Source: Symsagittifera roscoffensis (Eukaryota > Xenacoelomorpha > Acoela > Convolutidae). Taken from it: 64,000 nucleotides of DNA. Shown here one piece after another: positions 19,053 through 31,700 of the stretch. The DNA is taken from the NCBI RefSeq assembly GCF_963678635.1, contig NC_087065.1, positions 35,457,807 to 35,521,806 of the forward strand, in the 5' to 3' direction. How positions within the stretch are numbered: the stretch's first letter is position 1; each line of letters opens with the position of its first letter. The notes under the pieces were generated by a model that saw only the letters and a program-made list of their open reading frames with translations, ran no database searches and was not told the origin of the DNA. A program made the translations under genes and the position numbers.

Positions 19053-20600
19053 AATCACTTAAACGATTTTTCGTTTTACTTTCATTATGCAGTAGTCTAC
19101 TTAAAATTTTCAATATATATTGCACTTAAGTTTTAGTTAATATCTTTCCGTGTCTTTTTATGTTTTAACAAGATTTTTAAAAAATGCCATTTAACGACAT
19201 CAAATTTTCAGCCAGCGCAAATTTTTTCGCGATGGTGCAAAAAAAATTCTGCACGCAACAAAAAGCATTTTGTCGTTTTATAACTTTGTATGCGGCATGA
19301 GAAAACTGGGCGAAATTGGGCCTTAAAATTTTTTTTGGGAGATATCGAAATATAAATTGGTCGACTTAATAGATCTTCCCATCCTCTCTGGAAAAACCTA
19401 GATCGGCCCTGATCACAAGAATCGAGGTTGCTCCGCTATTCGCTCGCAAAAAAAAACTTATTTAGCCATTATTTCCGTTTTTGGTATTTTTTCTCAGGGA
19501 GAATATTCAGATTATTATCATTTTTTGATCCATTTAATACAGCTAAACTTACAAACTTATTTACAGCGCTTCAAGCATTGATCGGTAATTTGGACCACTG
19601 AGAAAAAATCTCCGATTCTGAAAAAATATGGTCGGAATATTTTTTATTATGAGAGCATCCGAGTCTCTTCATTGCTGTCCCTTATTGAAAGTGGAAAGAG
19701 AATTTTTTCGCAAATATTCACCCATTCATGCCACAAGAAAACCCTCGTATGGGCTTGAGTGATATACAATATTATTATTACACCGTGAGTAGGAAAAAAG
19801 CCTTAATTTTAGGCTCATTTAGTAGGGCGAAGGAGATCGGATACTGAATAACTTAAATGTTTTCTTGACAAGGGGCCAATTTACTCGAGGGGGGACAGGC
19901 GCGCAGGCAATTTTTGAAAACAGGCTATAAATGCTGTTTTAAGGCTTTTTTGGAATTTTAACCAAAAAATTGCGTTTTTTCGACGGTCGCTCCCCGCCAA
20001 AATTATAATTGAATCCCTGAAGAAGCGTCCGCTAACCCCCCCCAAACCACCCCTTTATTATGAGAAAATCAGTTTAAATATACGTAATTAAAATTAATTA
20101 GGGTAATGGAGCAAAAACATGATTAATTATTTTATTTTTGAACAGATGACAGCAATGAACAAGCTTATTCTAAAGATAATAAATAGAGCAATAACCCGTT
20201 GTATCGGAATTTAGTTTTTGTTTTTTGGCAATTATTTTTGCTTGGTCTTATTGGATGGTTACAGTTATTTCTGATCTTTATGACTCCTGAGCTTGTATTT
20301 GACCCTCAGAATTTGAGTTAAATTATTTTCGAACTTGTGTTTGCGTTTTGAGTAATTGACACTTTCTGACTTTGCATTTGTTGCTCAGATTTTTCCATCA
20401 AGTTTAACTTACTTGGACTGTAACCATTTTAAAACATTCGACCGTCAATTTGAATCACTTTCGAATCGGAATTAAGTTGAAACACGTTTGCGGGAACTAA
20501 TTATATCTGAACCCTATTGCTGTGGTAACAGCCTAGAATGTTCCAATAATAGGGCTTGTTCTAATAACGACATAGTTTTTCTTTCTAATTCGATTGTGAA
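19053..20600. other. Intergenic, AT-rich, no feature recognised
   Basis: Contains the 3' flank of the membrane-protein gene. No AATAAA is seen in the first 300 bases after the stop. A C-run lies near 20,036-20,044 and a G-run near 19,891-19,896. A stretch around 19,350-19,410 (ending near GATCGGCCCTGATC) is loosely similar to 2,460-2,560, possibly an old dispersed repeat. No coding frame is convincing. Confidence 0.4.
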
Positions 20601-20885
20601 TTGCAGGCGGATTCTGCAACAGGCAAAGCAAGATTTGTCGCGGCATCCGCTACATAGCTACTTTTCTTTAGTATTTTTTGCTGTTTTTTATTCTTCAAAC
20701 AAAAACTTAAAACACTGTATCGCTCATAATGGCTCCAAAAATAGGCAAACTTTTGGAATCCGCAGCAGTATTGGTGGAATCTGCAACAGATTGTGAAATC
20801 TACAAACAAGGATAAAAGATAGATATAAAAAAAATTGAGCTGTTGCGGAATCCGCAGATGTGAGCGGAACCCGCAAAAAGTAAGC
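20600..20885. repeat. GGAATCCGCA short dispersed motif at the left edge of the satellite
   Basis: Variants of GCGGAATCCGCA / GGAATCTGCAACA occur at about 20,608, 20,756, 20,776, 20,849 and 20,870 immediately before the 22-bp satellite starts. The spacing is irregular. This may be the remnant of another short tandem repeat or a transition zone of the array. Confidence 0.4.
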
Positions 20886-21489
20886 TCATTCAAGCTAAAT
20901 ATATAGTAACTCAGCTCAATTATCAGGTGCTCACGAGCGAGGTCAATCTCAATTACAAATAACAATTGAGCTATCAGTCGAAAAACCAAACGTTCGGTCT
21001 CGATTCCTACCAGTTTACTATAAAAATCAATAGCAACTCCTGCCCCCAATTAGCTGCCAACTTCGATATCAGTTTCTGCCAATATGCCCATAACTTCGAT
21101 CACAATTCCTGTCAGGTTTGACCTCAATCCCTGCACTGTCAATCACAATTGCTGCCAGGTTTGATCTTATTTCCTACCAGGTTTGATTTCAACTCCTGCC
21201 AGGTTCAATCTCACTTTTGCCAGGTTCTTTCTTACTTCCTGACAAGTTCAGTCTCAATTCCTGCCTTTTACTAAACACCAATCACAATTTTTGCCAGGTT
21301 CGGTCTCAAGTCCTACCTTGCACCCAACCTTGATCTCACTTCCTGTCATTTTGATCTCAATTCCTGCGAGTTACTTCGATCTCACTTCTTATTAGCTTCG
21401 ATCTCAATTTTTGCTAGGTTCGATCTCAATTCTTGCCAGGTTCGATCTTACCTCCTGTCAGGTTCGATCTCAGCTCTTGTCAGGTTTGA

Positions 21490-24400
21490 TCTCAAGTCCT
21501 GTCAGGTTCGGTCTCAATTCCTGCCTTAGACCAGTTTCCGATCTCAATTCCAATCAAGTTCGGTCTCATTTCCTGCCTTGAACCCAACAACGATCTCAAT
21601 TCATTTAACAGGTGCTCACGAGCGAGGTCAATCTCAATTACAAATAACAATTGAGCTATGAGTCGAAAATCCAAACGTTCGGTCTCAATTTCTACCAGTT
21701 TACTATAAAAAATCAATCGCAACTCCTGCCCCCTAACAACCGCCAATTTCGATATCAATTTCTGCCAATATGCCCTTAACTTCGATCACAATTCCTGCCA
21801 GGTTTGATCTCAATCCCTGCACTGTTCAATCACAACTCCTGCCAGGTTTGATCTTACTTCCTACCAGGTTCGATTTCAACTCCCGTTAGGTTCGATCTCA
21901 GTTCCTGCCCAGTTCGATCTCAGTTCCAGTCAAGTTCGGTCTCTATTCCTGCCAGGTTCAATCTCATTTCTACCAGGTTCAGTTTACTTCCTGTCAGGTT
22001 CGATTTCAGCTCCTGTCAGGTTTGATCTCAATTCCTGTCAGGTTCGGTCACAATTCCTGCCTTACACCAAACTCCGATCTCAATTCCTTTCAATTTCGGT
22101 CTTAATTCCCGCCTTGAACCCAACAACAATCTCAATTCAATTAACAGGTGCTCACGAGCGAGGTCAATCTCAATTACAAATAACAAATGAGCTATCTGTC
22201 GAAAATCCAAACGTTCGGTCTCAATTTCTACCAGTTTACTATAAAAAATCCATCGCAACTCCTCCCCCTAACAACCGCCAATTTCGATATCAATTTCTGC
22301 CAATATGCCCTTAACTTCGATCACAATTCCTGCCAGGTTTGATCTCAATCCCTGCACTGTTCAATCACAATTCCTGCCAGGTTTGATCTTACTTCCTACC
22401 AGGTTCGATTTCAACTCCCGTTAGGTTCGATCTCAGTTCCTGCCCAGTTCGATCTCAGTTCCTGTCAAGTTCGGTCTCTATTCCTGCCAGGTTCAATCTC
22501 ATTTCTACCAGGTTCAGTTTACTTCCTTTCAGGTTCGATCTCAGCTCCTGTCAGGTTTGATCTCAATTCCTGTCAGGTTCGGTCTCAATTCCTGCCTTAC
22601 ACCAAACTCCGATCTCAATTCCTTTCAAGTTCGGTCTCAATTCCCGCCTTGAACCCAACAACGATATCAATTCACTTAACAGGTGATCACGAGCGAGGTC
22701 AATCTCAATTACAAATAACACTTGAGCTATCAGTCGAAAATCCAAACGTTCGGTCTCAATTGCTACCAGTTTACTATAAAAAATCAATCGCAACTCCTGC
22801 CCCCTAACAACCGCCAATTTCGATATCAATTTCTGCCAATATGCCCTTAACTTCTATCACAATTCCTGCCAGGTTTGATCTCAATCCCTGCACTGTTCAA
22901 TCACAATTCCTGCCAGGTTTGATCTTACTTCCTACCAGGTTCGATTTCAACTCCCGTTAGGTTCGATCTCAGTTCCTGCCCAGTTCGATCTCAGTTCCAG
23001 TCAAGTTCGGTCTCTATTCCTGCCAGGTTCAATCTCATTTCTACCAGGTTCAGTTTACTTCCTGTCAGGTTCGATCTCAGCTCCTGTCAGGTTTGATCTC
23101 AATTCCTGTCAGGTTCGGTCTCAATTCCTGCCTTACACCAAACTCCGATCTCAATTCCTTTCAAGTTCGGTCTCAATTCCCGCCTTGAACCCAACAACGA
23201 TATCAATTCACTTAACAGGTGATCACGAGCGAGGTCAATCTCAATTACAAATAACACTTGAGCTATCAGTCGAAAATCCAAACGTTCGGTCTCAATTGCT
23301 ACCAGTTTACTATAAAAAATCAATCGCAACTCCTGCCCCCTAACAACCGCCAATTTCGATATCAATTTCTGCCAATATGCCCTTAACTTCTATCACAATT
23401 CCTGCCAGGTTTGATCTCAATCCCTGCACTGTTCAATCACAATTCCTGCCAGGTTTGATCTTACTTCCTACCAGGTTCGATTTCAACTCCCGTTAGGTTC
23501 GATCTCAGTTCCTGCCCAGTTCGATCTCAGTTCCAGTCAAGTTCGGTCTCTATTCCTGCCAGGTTCAATCTCATTTCTACCAGGTTCAGTTTACTTCCTG
23601 TCAGGTTCGATTTCAGCTCCTGTCTGGTTTGATCTCAATTCCTGTCAGGTTCGGTCACAATTGCTGCCTTACACCAAACTCCGATCTCAATTCCTTTCAA
23701 TTTCGGTCTCAATTCCCGCCTTGAACCCAACAACGATCTCAATTCATTTAACAGGTGCTCACGAGCGAGGTCAATCTCAATTACAAATAACAAATGAGCT
23801 ATCTGTCGAAAATCCAAACGTTCGGTCTCAATTTCTACCAGTTTACTATAAAAAATCCATCGCAACTCCTGCCCCCTAACAACCGCCAATTTCGATATCA
23901 ATTTCTGCCAATATGCCCTTAACTTCGATCACAATTCCTGCCAGGTTTGATCTCAATCCCTGCACTGTTCAATCACAATTCCTGCCAGGTTTGCTCTTAC
24001 TTCCTACCAGGTTCGATTTCAACTCCCGTTAGGTTCGATCTCAGTTCCTGCCCAGTTCGATCTCATTTCCTGTCAAGTTCGGTCTCTATTCCTGCCAGGT
24101 TCAATCTCATTTCTACCAGGTTCAGTTTACTTCCTGTCAGGTTCGATCTCAGCTCCTGTCAGGTTTGATCTCAATTCCTGTCAGGTTCGGTCTCAATTCC
24201 TGCCTTACACCAAACTCCGATCTCGATTCCTTTCAAGTTCGGTCTCAATTCCCGCCTAGAACCCAACAACGATATCAATTCACTTAACAGGTGATCACGA
24301 GCGAGGTCAATCTCAATTACAAATAACACTTGAGCTATCAGTCGAAAATCCAAACGTTCGGTCTCAATTGCTACCAGTTTACTATAAAAAATCAATCGCA

Positions 24401-24930
24401 ACTCCTGCCCCCTAACAACCGCCAATTTTGATATCAATTTCTGCCAATATGCCCTTAACTTCGATCACAATTCCTGCCAGGTTTGACCTCAATCCCTGCA
24501 CTGTGCAATCACAATTCCTGCCAGGTGTGATCTTACTTCCTACCAGGTTCGATTTCAATTCCCGTTAGGTTCGATCTCAGTTCCTGCCCAGTTCGATCTC
24601 AGTTCCTGTCAAGTTCGGTCTCTATTCCTGCCAGGTTCAATCTCATTTCTACCAGGTTCAGTTTACTTCCTGTCAGGTTCGATCTCAGCTCCTGTCAGGT
24701 TTGATCTCAATTCCTGTCAGGTTCGGTCTCATTTCCTGCCTTACACCAAGCTTCGATCTCAATTCCTTTCAAGTTCGGTCTCAATTCCCGCCTTGAACCC
24801 AACAACGATCTCAATTCAATTAACAGGTGATCACGAGCGAGGTTAATCTCAATTACAATTACCAATTGCGCTATCAGTCGAAAATCCAAAAGTTCGGTCT
24901 CAATACTTCCTACCAGGTTCGATTTCAATT
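21490..24930. repeat. 536-bp higher-order repeat block, about 6 units
   Basis: Equivalent positions recur every 536 bases (21,492; 22,028; 22,564; 23,099; 23,635; 24,171; 24,707). Neighbouring units differ by only a few substitutions (for example GGTGATCACG versus GGTGCTCACG in the anchor), so amplification or homogenisation is recent. Each unit holds one anchor and about 15 monomers. Confidence 0.9.
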
Positions 24931-26400
24931 CCCGTTAGGTTCGATCTCAGTTGCTGCCCAGTTCGATTTCAGTTCCTGTCAAGTTCGGTCTCTATTCCTG
25001 CCAGGTTCAATCTCATTTCTACCAAGTTCATTTTACTTCCTGTCAGGTTCGATCTCAGCTCCTGTCAGATTTGACCTCAATCCCTGCACTGTTCAATCAC
25101 AATTCTTGCCAGGTTTGATCTTATTTTTTACCAGGTTTGATTTCAATTCCTGCCAGGTTCAATCTCATTTTTGCCAGGTTCATTCTTACTTCCTGTCAGG
25201 TTCAGTCTCAATTCCTGCCTTGTATTAAAATCCAATCACAATTTTGGTCAGGTTCGGTCTCAAGTCCTACCTCGCACCCAACCTTGATCTAAATTCCGGT
25301 CATTTTGGTCTCAATTCCTGCCAGTTACTTCGATCACAATTCCTGCCAGGTTTGACCTCAATCCCTGCACTGTTCAATCACAATTCCTGCCAAGTGTGAT
25401 CTTACTTCCTACCAGGTTCGATTTCAACTCCCGTTAGGTTCGATATCAGTTCCTGCCCAGTTCGATCTCAGTTCCTGTCAAGTTCGGTCTCTATTCCTGC
25501 CAGGTTCAATCTCATTTCTACCAGGTTCAGTTTACTTCCTGTCAGGTTTGATCTCAATTCCTGTCAGGTTCGGTCTCAATTCCTGCCTTACACCAAACTC
25601 CGATCTCAACTCCTTTCAAGTTCGGTCTCAATTCCCGCCTTGAACCCAACAACGATCTCAATTCAATTAACAGGTGATCACGAGCGAGGTCAATCTCAAT
25701 TACAATTACCAATTGCGCTATCAGTCGAAAATCCAAAAGTTCGGTCTCAATACTTCCTACCAGGTTCGATTTCAATTCCCGTTAGGTTCGATCTCAGTTG
25801 CTGCCCAGTTCGATTTAAGTTCCTGTCAAGTTCGGTCTCTATTCCTGCCAGGTTCAATCTCATTTCTACCAAGTTCATTTTACTTCCTGTCAGGTTCGAT
25901 CTCAGCTCCTGTCAGGTTTGACCTCAATCCCTGCACTGTTCAATCACAATTCTTGACAGGTTTGATCTTATTTCCTACCAGGTTTGATTTCAATTCCTGC
26001 CAGGTTCAATCTCATTTTTGCCAGGTTCATTCTTACTTCCTGTCAGGTTCAGTCTCAATTCCTGCCTTGCATTAAACTCCAATCACAATTTTTGTCAGGT
26101 TCGGTCTCAAGTCCTACCTCGCACCCAACCTTGATCTAAATTCCTGTCATTTTGGTCTCAATTCCTGCCAGTTACTTCGATCACAATTCCTGCCAGGTTT
26201 GACCTCAATCCCTGCACTGTTCAATCACAATTCCTGCCAGGTTTGATCTTATTTCAAACCAGGTTTGATTTCAATTCCTGCCAGGTTCAATCTCAATTCT
26301 GCCAGGTTCGTTTTCATTTCCCGTTAGGTTCGATCTCAGTTCCTGCCCAGTTCGATTTCAGTTCCTGTCAAGTTCGGTCTCTATTCCTGCCAGGTTCAAT
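24707..26400. repeat. 847-bp higher-order repeat, two units
   Basis: Positions 24,707 and 25,554, and 24,827 and 25,674, are equivalent points 847 bases apart. The unit is the 536-type anchor joined to a longer run of monomers. It marks the transition from the 536-bp block to the longer units on the right. Confidence 0.8.
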
Positions 26401-29400
26401 CTCATTTCTACCAAGTTCATTTTACTTCCTGTCAGGTTCGATCTCAGCTCCTGTCAGGTTTGACCTCAATCCCTGCACTGTTCAATCACAATTCTTGCCA
26501 GGTTTGATCTTATTTCCTACCAGGTTTGATTTCAATTCCTACCAGGTTCAATCTCAATTTTGCCAGGTTCATTCTTACTTCCTGTCAGGTTCAGTCTCAA
26601 TTCCTGCCTTACATTAAACTCCAATCACAATTTTTGTCAGGTTCGGTCTCAAGTCCTACCTTGCACCCAGCCTTGATCTCACTTCCTGTATTTTTGGTCT
26701 CAATTCCTGCCAGTTACTTCGATCACAATTCCTGCCAGGTCTGACCTCAATCTCTGCACTGTTCAATCACAATTCCTGCCAGGTTTGATCTTATTTCCAA
26801 CCAGGTTTGATTTCAATTCCTGCCAGGTTCAATCTCATTTCTGCCAGGTTCGTTTTCACTTCCTGTCAGGTTCGATCTCAGCTCCTGACAGGTTTGATCT
26901 CAATTCCTATCAAGTTCGGTCTCAATTCCTGCCTTGAACCCAACAACGATCTCAATTCGATTAACAGGTGCTCACGAGCGAGGTTAATCTCAATTACAAA
27001 CAGCTATCAGTCGAAAATCGAAACGTTCGGTCTCAATTTCTACCAGTTTACTATAAAAATCAATCGGAACTTCTGCCCCTAACAACCGCCAATTTCGATA
27101 TCAATTTCTGCCAATATGCCCTTAACTTCGATCACAATTCCTGCCAGGTTTGATTTCAATCCTTGCACAGTTCAATCACAATTTCTGCCAGGTTTGATCT
27201 TAGTTCCTGCCCAGTTCGATCTCAGTTCCTGTCAAGTTAGGTCTCTATTCCTGCCAGGTTCAATCTCATTTCTACCAAGTTCATTTTACTTCCTGTCAGG
27301 TTCGATCTCAGCTCCTGTCAGGTTTGACCTCAATCCCTGCACTGTTCAATCACAATTCTTGCCAGGTTTGATCTTATTTCCTACCAGGTTTGATTTCAAT
27401 TCCTGTCAGGTTCAATCTCAATTCTGCCAGGTTCGTTTTCATTTCCCGTTAGGTTCGATCTCAGTTCCTGCCCAGTTCGATTTCAGTTCCTGTCAAGTTC
27501 GGTCTCTATTCCTGCCAGGTTCAATCTCATTTCTACCAAGTTCATTTTACTTCCTGTCAGGTTCGATCTCAGCTCCTGTCAGGTTTGACCTCAATCCCTG
27601 CACTGTTCAATCACAATTCTTGCCAGGTTTGATCTTATTTCCTACCAGGTTTGATTTCAATTCCTGCCAGGTTCAATCTCAATTCTGCCAGGTTCGTTTT
27701 CATTTCCCGTTAGGTTCGATCTCAGTTCCTGCCCAGTTCGATTTCAGTTCCTGTCAAGTTCGGTCTCTATTCCTGCCAGGTTCAATCTCATTTCTACCAA
27801 GTTCATTTTACTTCCTGTCAGGTTCGATCTCAGCTCCTGTCAGGTTTGACCTCAATCCCTGCACTGTTCAATCACAATTCTTGCCAGGTTTGATCTTATT
27901 TCCTACCAGGTTTGATTTCAATTCCTGCCAGGTTCAATCTCAATTTTGCCAGGTTCATTCTTACTTCCTGTCAGGTTCAGTCTCAATTCCTGCCTTACAT
28001 TAAACTCCAATCACAATTTTTGTCAGGTTCGGTCTCAAGTCCTACCTTGCACCCAGCCTTGATCTCACTTCCTGTATTTTTGGTCTCAATTCCTGCCAGT
28101 TACTTCGATCACAATTCCTGCCAGGTCTTACCTCAATCTCTGCACTGTTCAATCACAATTCCTGCCAGGTTTGATCTTATTTCCAACCAGGTTTGATTTC
28201 AATTCCTGCCAGGTTCAATCTCATTTCTGCCAGGTTCGTTTTCACTTCCTGTCAGTTCGATCTCAGCTCCTGACAGGTTTGATCTCAATTCCTATCAAGT
28301 TCGGTCTCAATTCCTGCCTTGAACCCAACAACGATCTCAATTCGATTAACAGGTGCTCACGAGCGAGGTTAATCTCAATTACAAACAGCTATCAGTCGAA
28401 AATCGAAACGTTCGGTCTCAATTTCTACCAGTTTACTATAAAAATCAATCGGAACTTCTGCCCCTAACAACCGCCAATTTCGATATCAATTTCTGCCAAT
28501 ATGCCCTTAACTTCGATCACAATTCCTGCCAGGTTTGATTTCAATCCTTGCACAGTTCAATCACAATTCCTGCCAGGTTTGATCTTAGTTCCTGCCCAGT
28601 TCGATCTCAGCTCCTGTCAGGTTTGACCTCAATCCCTGCACTGTTCAATCACAATTCTTGCCAGGTTTGATCTTATTTCCTACCAGGTTTGATTTCAATT
28701 CCTGCCAGGTTCAATCTCAATTCTGCCAGGTTCGTTTTCATTTCCCGTTAGGTTCGATCTCAGTTCCTGCCCAGTTCGATTTCAGTTCCTGTCAAGTTCG
28801 GTCTCTATTCCTGCCAGGTTCAATCTCATTTCTACCAAGTTCATTTTACTTCCTGTCAGGTTCGATCTCAGCTCCTGTCAGGTTTGACCTCAATCCCTGC
28901 ACTGTTCAATCACAATTCTTGCCAGGTTTGATCTTATTTCCTACCAGGTTTGATTTCAATTCCTGCCAGGTTCAATCTCAATTTTGCCAGGTTCATTCTT
29001 ACTTCCTGTCAGGTTCAGTCTCAATTCCTGCCTTACATTAAACTCCAATCACAATTTTTGTCAGGTTCGGTCTCAAGTCCTACCTTGCACCCAGCCTTGA
29101 TCTCACTTCCTGTATTTTTGGTCTCAATTCCTGCCAGTTACTTCGATCACAATTCCTGCCAGGTCTTACCTCAATCTCTGCACTGTTCAATCACAATTCC
29201 TGCCAGGTTTGATCTTATTTCCAACCAGGTTTGATTTCAATTCCTGCCAGGTTCAATCTCATTTCTGCCAGGTTCGTTTTCACTTCCTGTCAGGTTCGAT
29301 CTCAGCTCCTGACAGGTTTGATCTCAATTCCTATCAAGTTCGGTCTCAATTCCTGCCTTGAACCCAACAACGATCTCAATTCGATTAACAGGTGCTCACG

Positions 29401-31700
29401 AGCGAGGTTAATCTCAATTACAAACAGCTATCAGTCGAAAATCGAAACGTTCGGTCTCAATTTCTACCAGTTTACTATAAAAATCAATCGGAACTTCTGC
29501 CCCTAACAACCGCCAATTTCGATATCAATTTCTGCCAATATGCCCTTAACTTCGATCACAATTCCTGCCAGGTTTGATTTCAATCCTTGCACAGTTCAAT
29601 CACAATTCCTGCCAGGTTTGATCTTAGTTCCTGCCCAGTTCGATCTCAGCTCCTGTCAGGTTTGACCTCAATCCCTGCACTGTTCAATCACAATTCTTGC
29701 CAGGTTTGATCTTATTTCCTACCAGGTTTGATTTCAATTCCTGCCAGGTTCAATCTCAATTCTGCCAGGTTCGTTTTCATTTCCCGTTAGGTTCGATCTC
29801 AGTTCCTGCCCAGTTCGATTTCAGTTCCTGTCAAGTTCGGTCTCTATTCCTGCCAGGTTCAATCTCATTTCTACCAAGTTCATTTTACTTCCTGTCAGGT
29901 TCGATCTCAGCTCCTGTCAGGTTTGACCTCAATCCCTGCACTGTTCAATCACAATTCTTGCCAGGTTTGATCTTATTTCCTACCAGGTTTGATTTCAATT
30001 CCTGCCAGGTTCAATCTCAATTTTGCCAGGTTCATTCTTACTTCCTGTCAGGTTCAGTCTCAATTCCTGCCTTACATTAAACTCCAATCACAATTTTTGT
30101 CAGGTTCGGTCTCAAGTCCTACCTTGCACCCAGCCTTGATCTCACTTCCTGTATTTTTGGTCTCAATTCCTGCCAGTTACTTCGATCACAATTCCTGCCA
30201 GGTCTGACCTCAATCTCTGCACTGTTCAATCACAATTCCTGCCAGGTTTGATCTTATTTCCAACCAGGTTTGATTTCAATTCCTGCCAGGTTCAATCTCA
30301 TTTCTGCCAGGTTCGTTTTCACTTCCTGTCAGGTTCGATCTCAGCTCCTGACAGGTTTGATCTCAATTCCTATCAAGTTCGGTCTCAATTCCTGCCTTGA
30401 ACCCAACAACGATCTCAATTCGATTAACAGGTGCTCACGAGCGAGGTTAATCTCAATTACAAACAGCTATCAGTCGAAAATCGAAACGTTCGGTCTCAAT
30501 TTCTACCAGTTTACTATAAAAATCAATCGGAACTTCTGCCCCTAACAACCGCCCATTTCGATATCAATTTCTGCCAATATGCCCTTAACTTCGATCACAA
30601 TTCCTGCCAGGTTTGATTTCAATCCTTGCACAGTTCAATCACAATTCCTGCCAGGTTTGATCTTAGTTCCTGCCCAGTTCGATCTCAGTTCCTGTCAAGT
30701 TCGGTCTCTATTCCTGCCAGGTTCAATCTCATTTCTACCAAGTTCATTTTACTTCCTGTCAGGTTCGATCTCAGCTCCTGTCAGGTTTGACCTCAATCCC
30801 TGCACTGTTCAATCACAATTCTTGCCAGGTTTGATCTTAGTTCCTACCAGGTTTGATTTCAATTCCTGCCAGGTTCAATCTCAATTCTGCCAGGTTCGTT
30901 TTCATTTCCCGTTAGGTTCGATCTCAGTTCCTGCCCAGTTCGATTTCAGTTCCTGTCAAGTTCGGTCTCTATTCCTGCCAGGTTCAATCTCATTTCTACC
31001 AAGTTCATTTTACTTCCTGTCAGGTTCGATCTCAGCTCCTGTCAGGTTTGACCTCAATCCCTGCACTGTTCAATCACAATTCTTGCCAGGTTTGATCTTA
31101 TTTCCTACCAGGTTTGATTTCAATTCCTGCCAGGTTCAATCTCAATTCTGCCAGGTTCGTTTTCATTTCCCGTTAGGTTCGATCTCAGTTCCTGCCCAGT
31201 TCGATTTCAGTTCCTGTCAAGTTCGGTCTCTATTCCTGCCAGGTTCAATCTCATTTCTACCAAGTTCATTTTACTTCCTGTCAGGTTCGATCTCAGCTCC
31301 TGTCAGGTTTGACCTCAATCCCTGCACTGTTCAATCACAATTCTTGCCAGGTTTGATCTTATTTCCTACCAGGTTTGATTTCAATTCCTGCCAGGTTCAA
31401 TCTCAATTTTGCCAGGTTCATTCTTACTTCCTGTCAGGTTCAGTCTCAATTCCTGCCTTACATTAAACTCCAATCACAATTTTTGTCAGGTTCGGTCTCA
31501 AGTCCTACCTTGCACCCAACCTTGATCTCACTTCCTATATTTTTGGTCTCAATTCCTGCCAGTTACTTCTATCACAATTCCTGCCAGGTCTGACCTCAGT
31601 CTCTGCACTGTTCAATCACAATTCCTGCCAGGTTTGATCTTATTTCCAACCAGGTTTGATTTCAATTCCTGCCAGGTTCAATCTCATTTCTGCCAGGTTC
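26243..31700. repeat. Nested 1,386 / 1,039-bp higher-order repeats with a 261-bp inner repeat
   Basis: Equivalent points lie at 26,526, 27,912, 28,950, 29,989 and 31,375, giving spacings 1,386, 1,038, 1,039 and 1,386. The longer units contain extra copies of an inner 261-base repeat (GTTCGTTTTCATTTCCCG at 27,431 and 27,692; 30,894 and 31,155). Units are nearly identical. Two 295-codon open frames (27116-28003, 30579-31466) fall in the long units and reflect stop-free monomers, not genes. Confidence 0.9.

Noticed and set aside
27116-31466. Long plus-strand open frames in the satellite (for example 295 codons at 27116-28003 and 30579-31466) as repeat proteins
   Set aside because: They are exact consequences of a 22-bp stop-free monomer; frames end wherever a monomer is off-length or mutated, and every frame shows the same peptide in rotation. 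No start context, domain or codon bias supports them.
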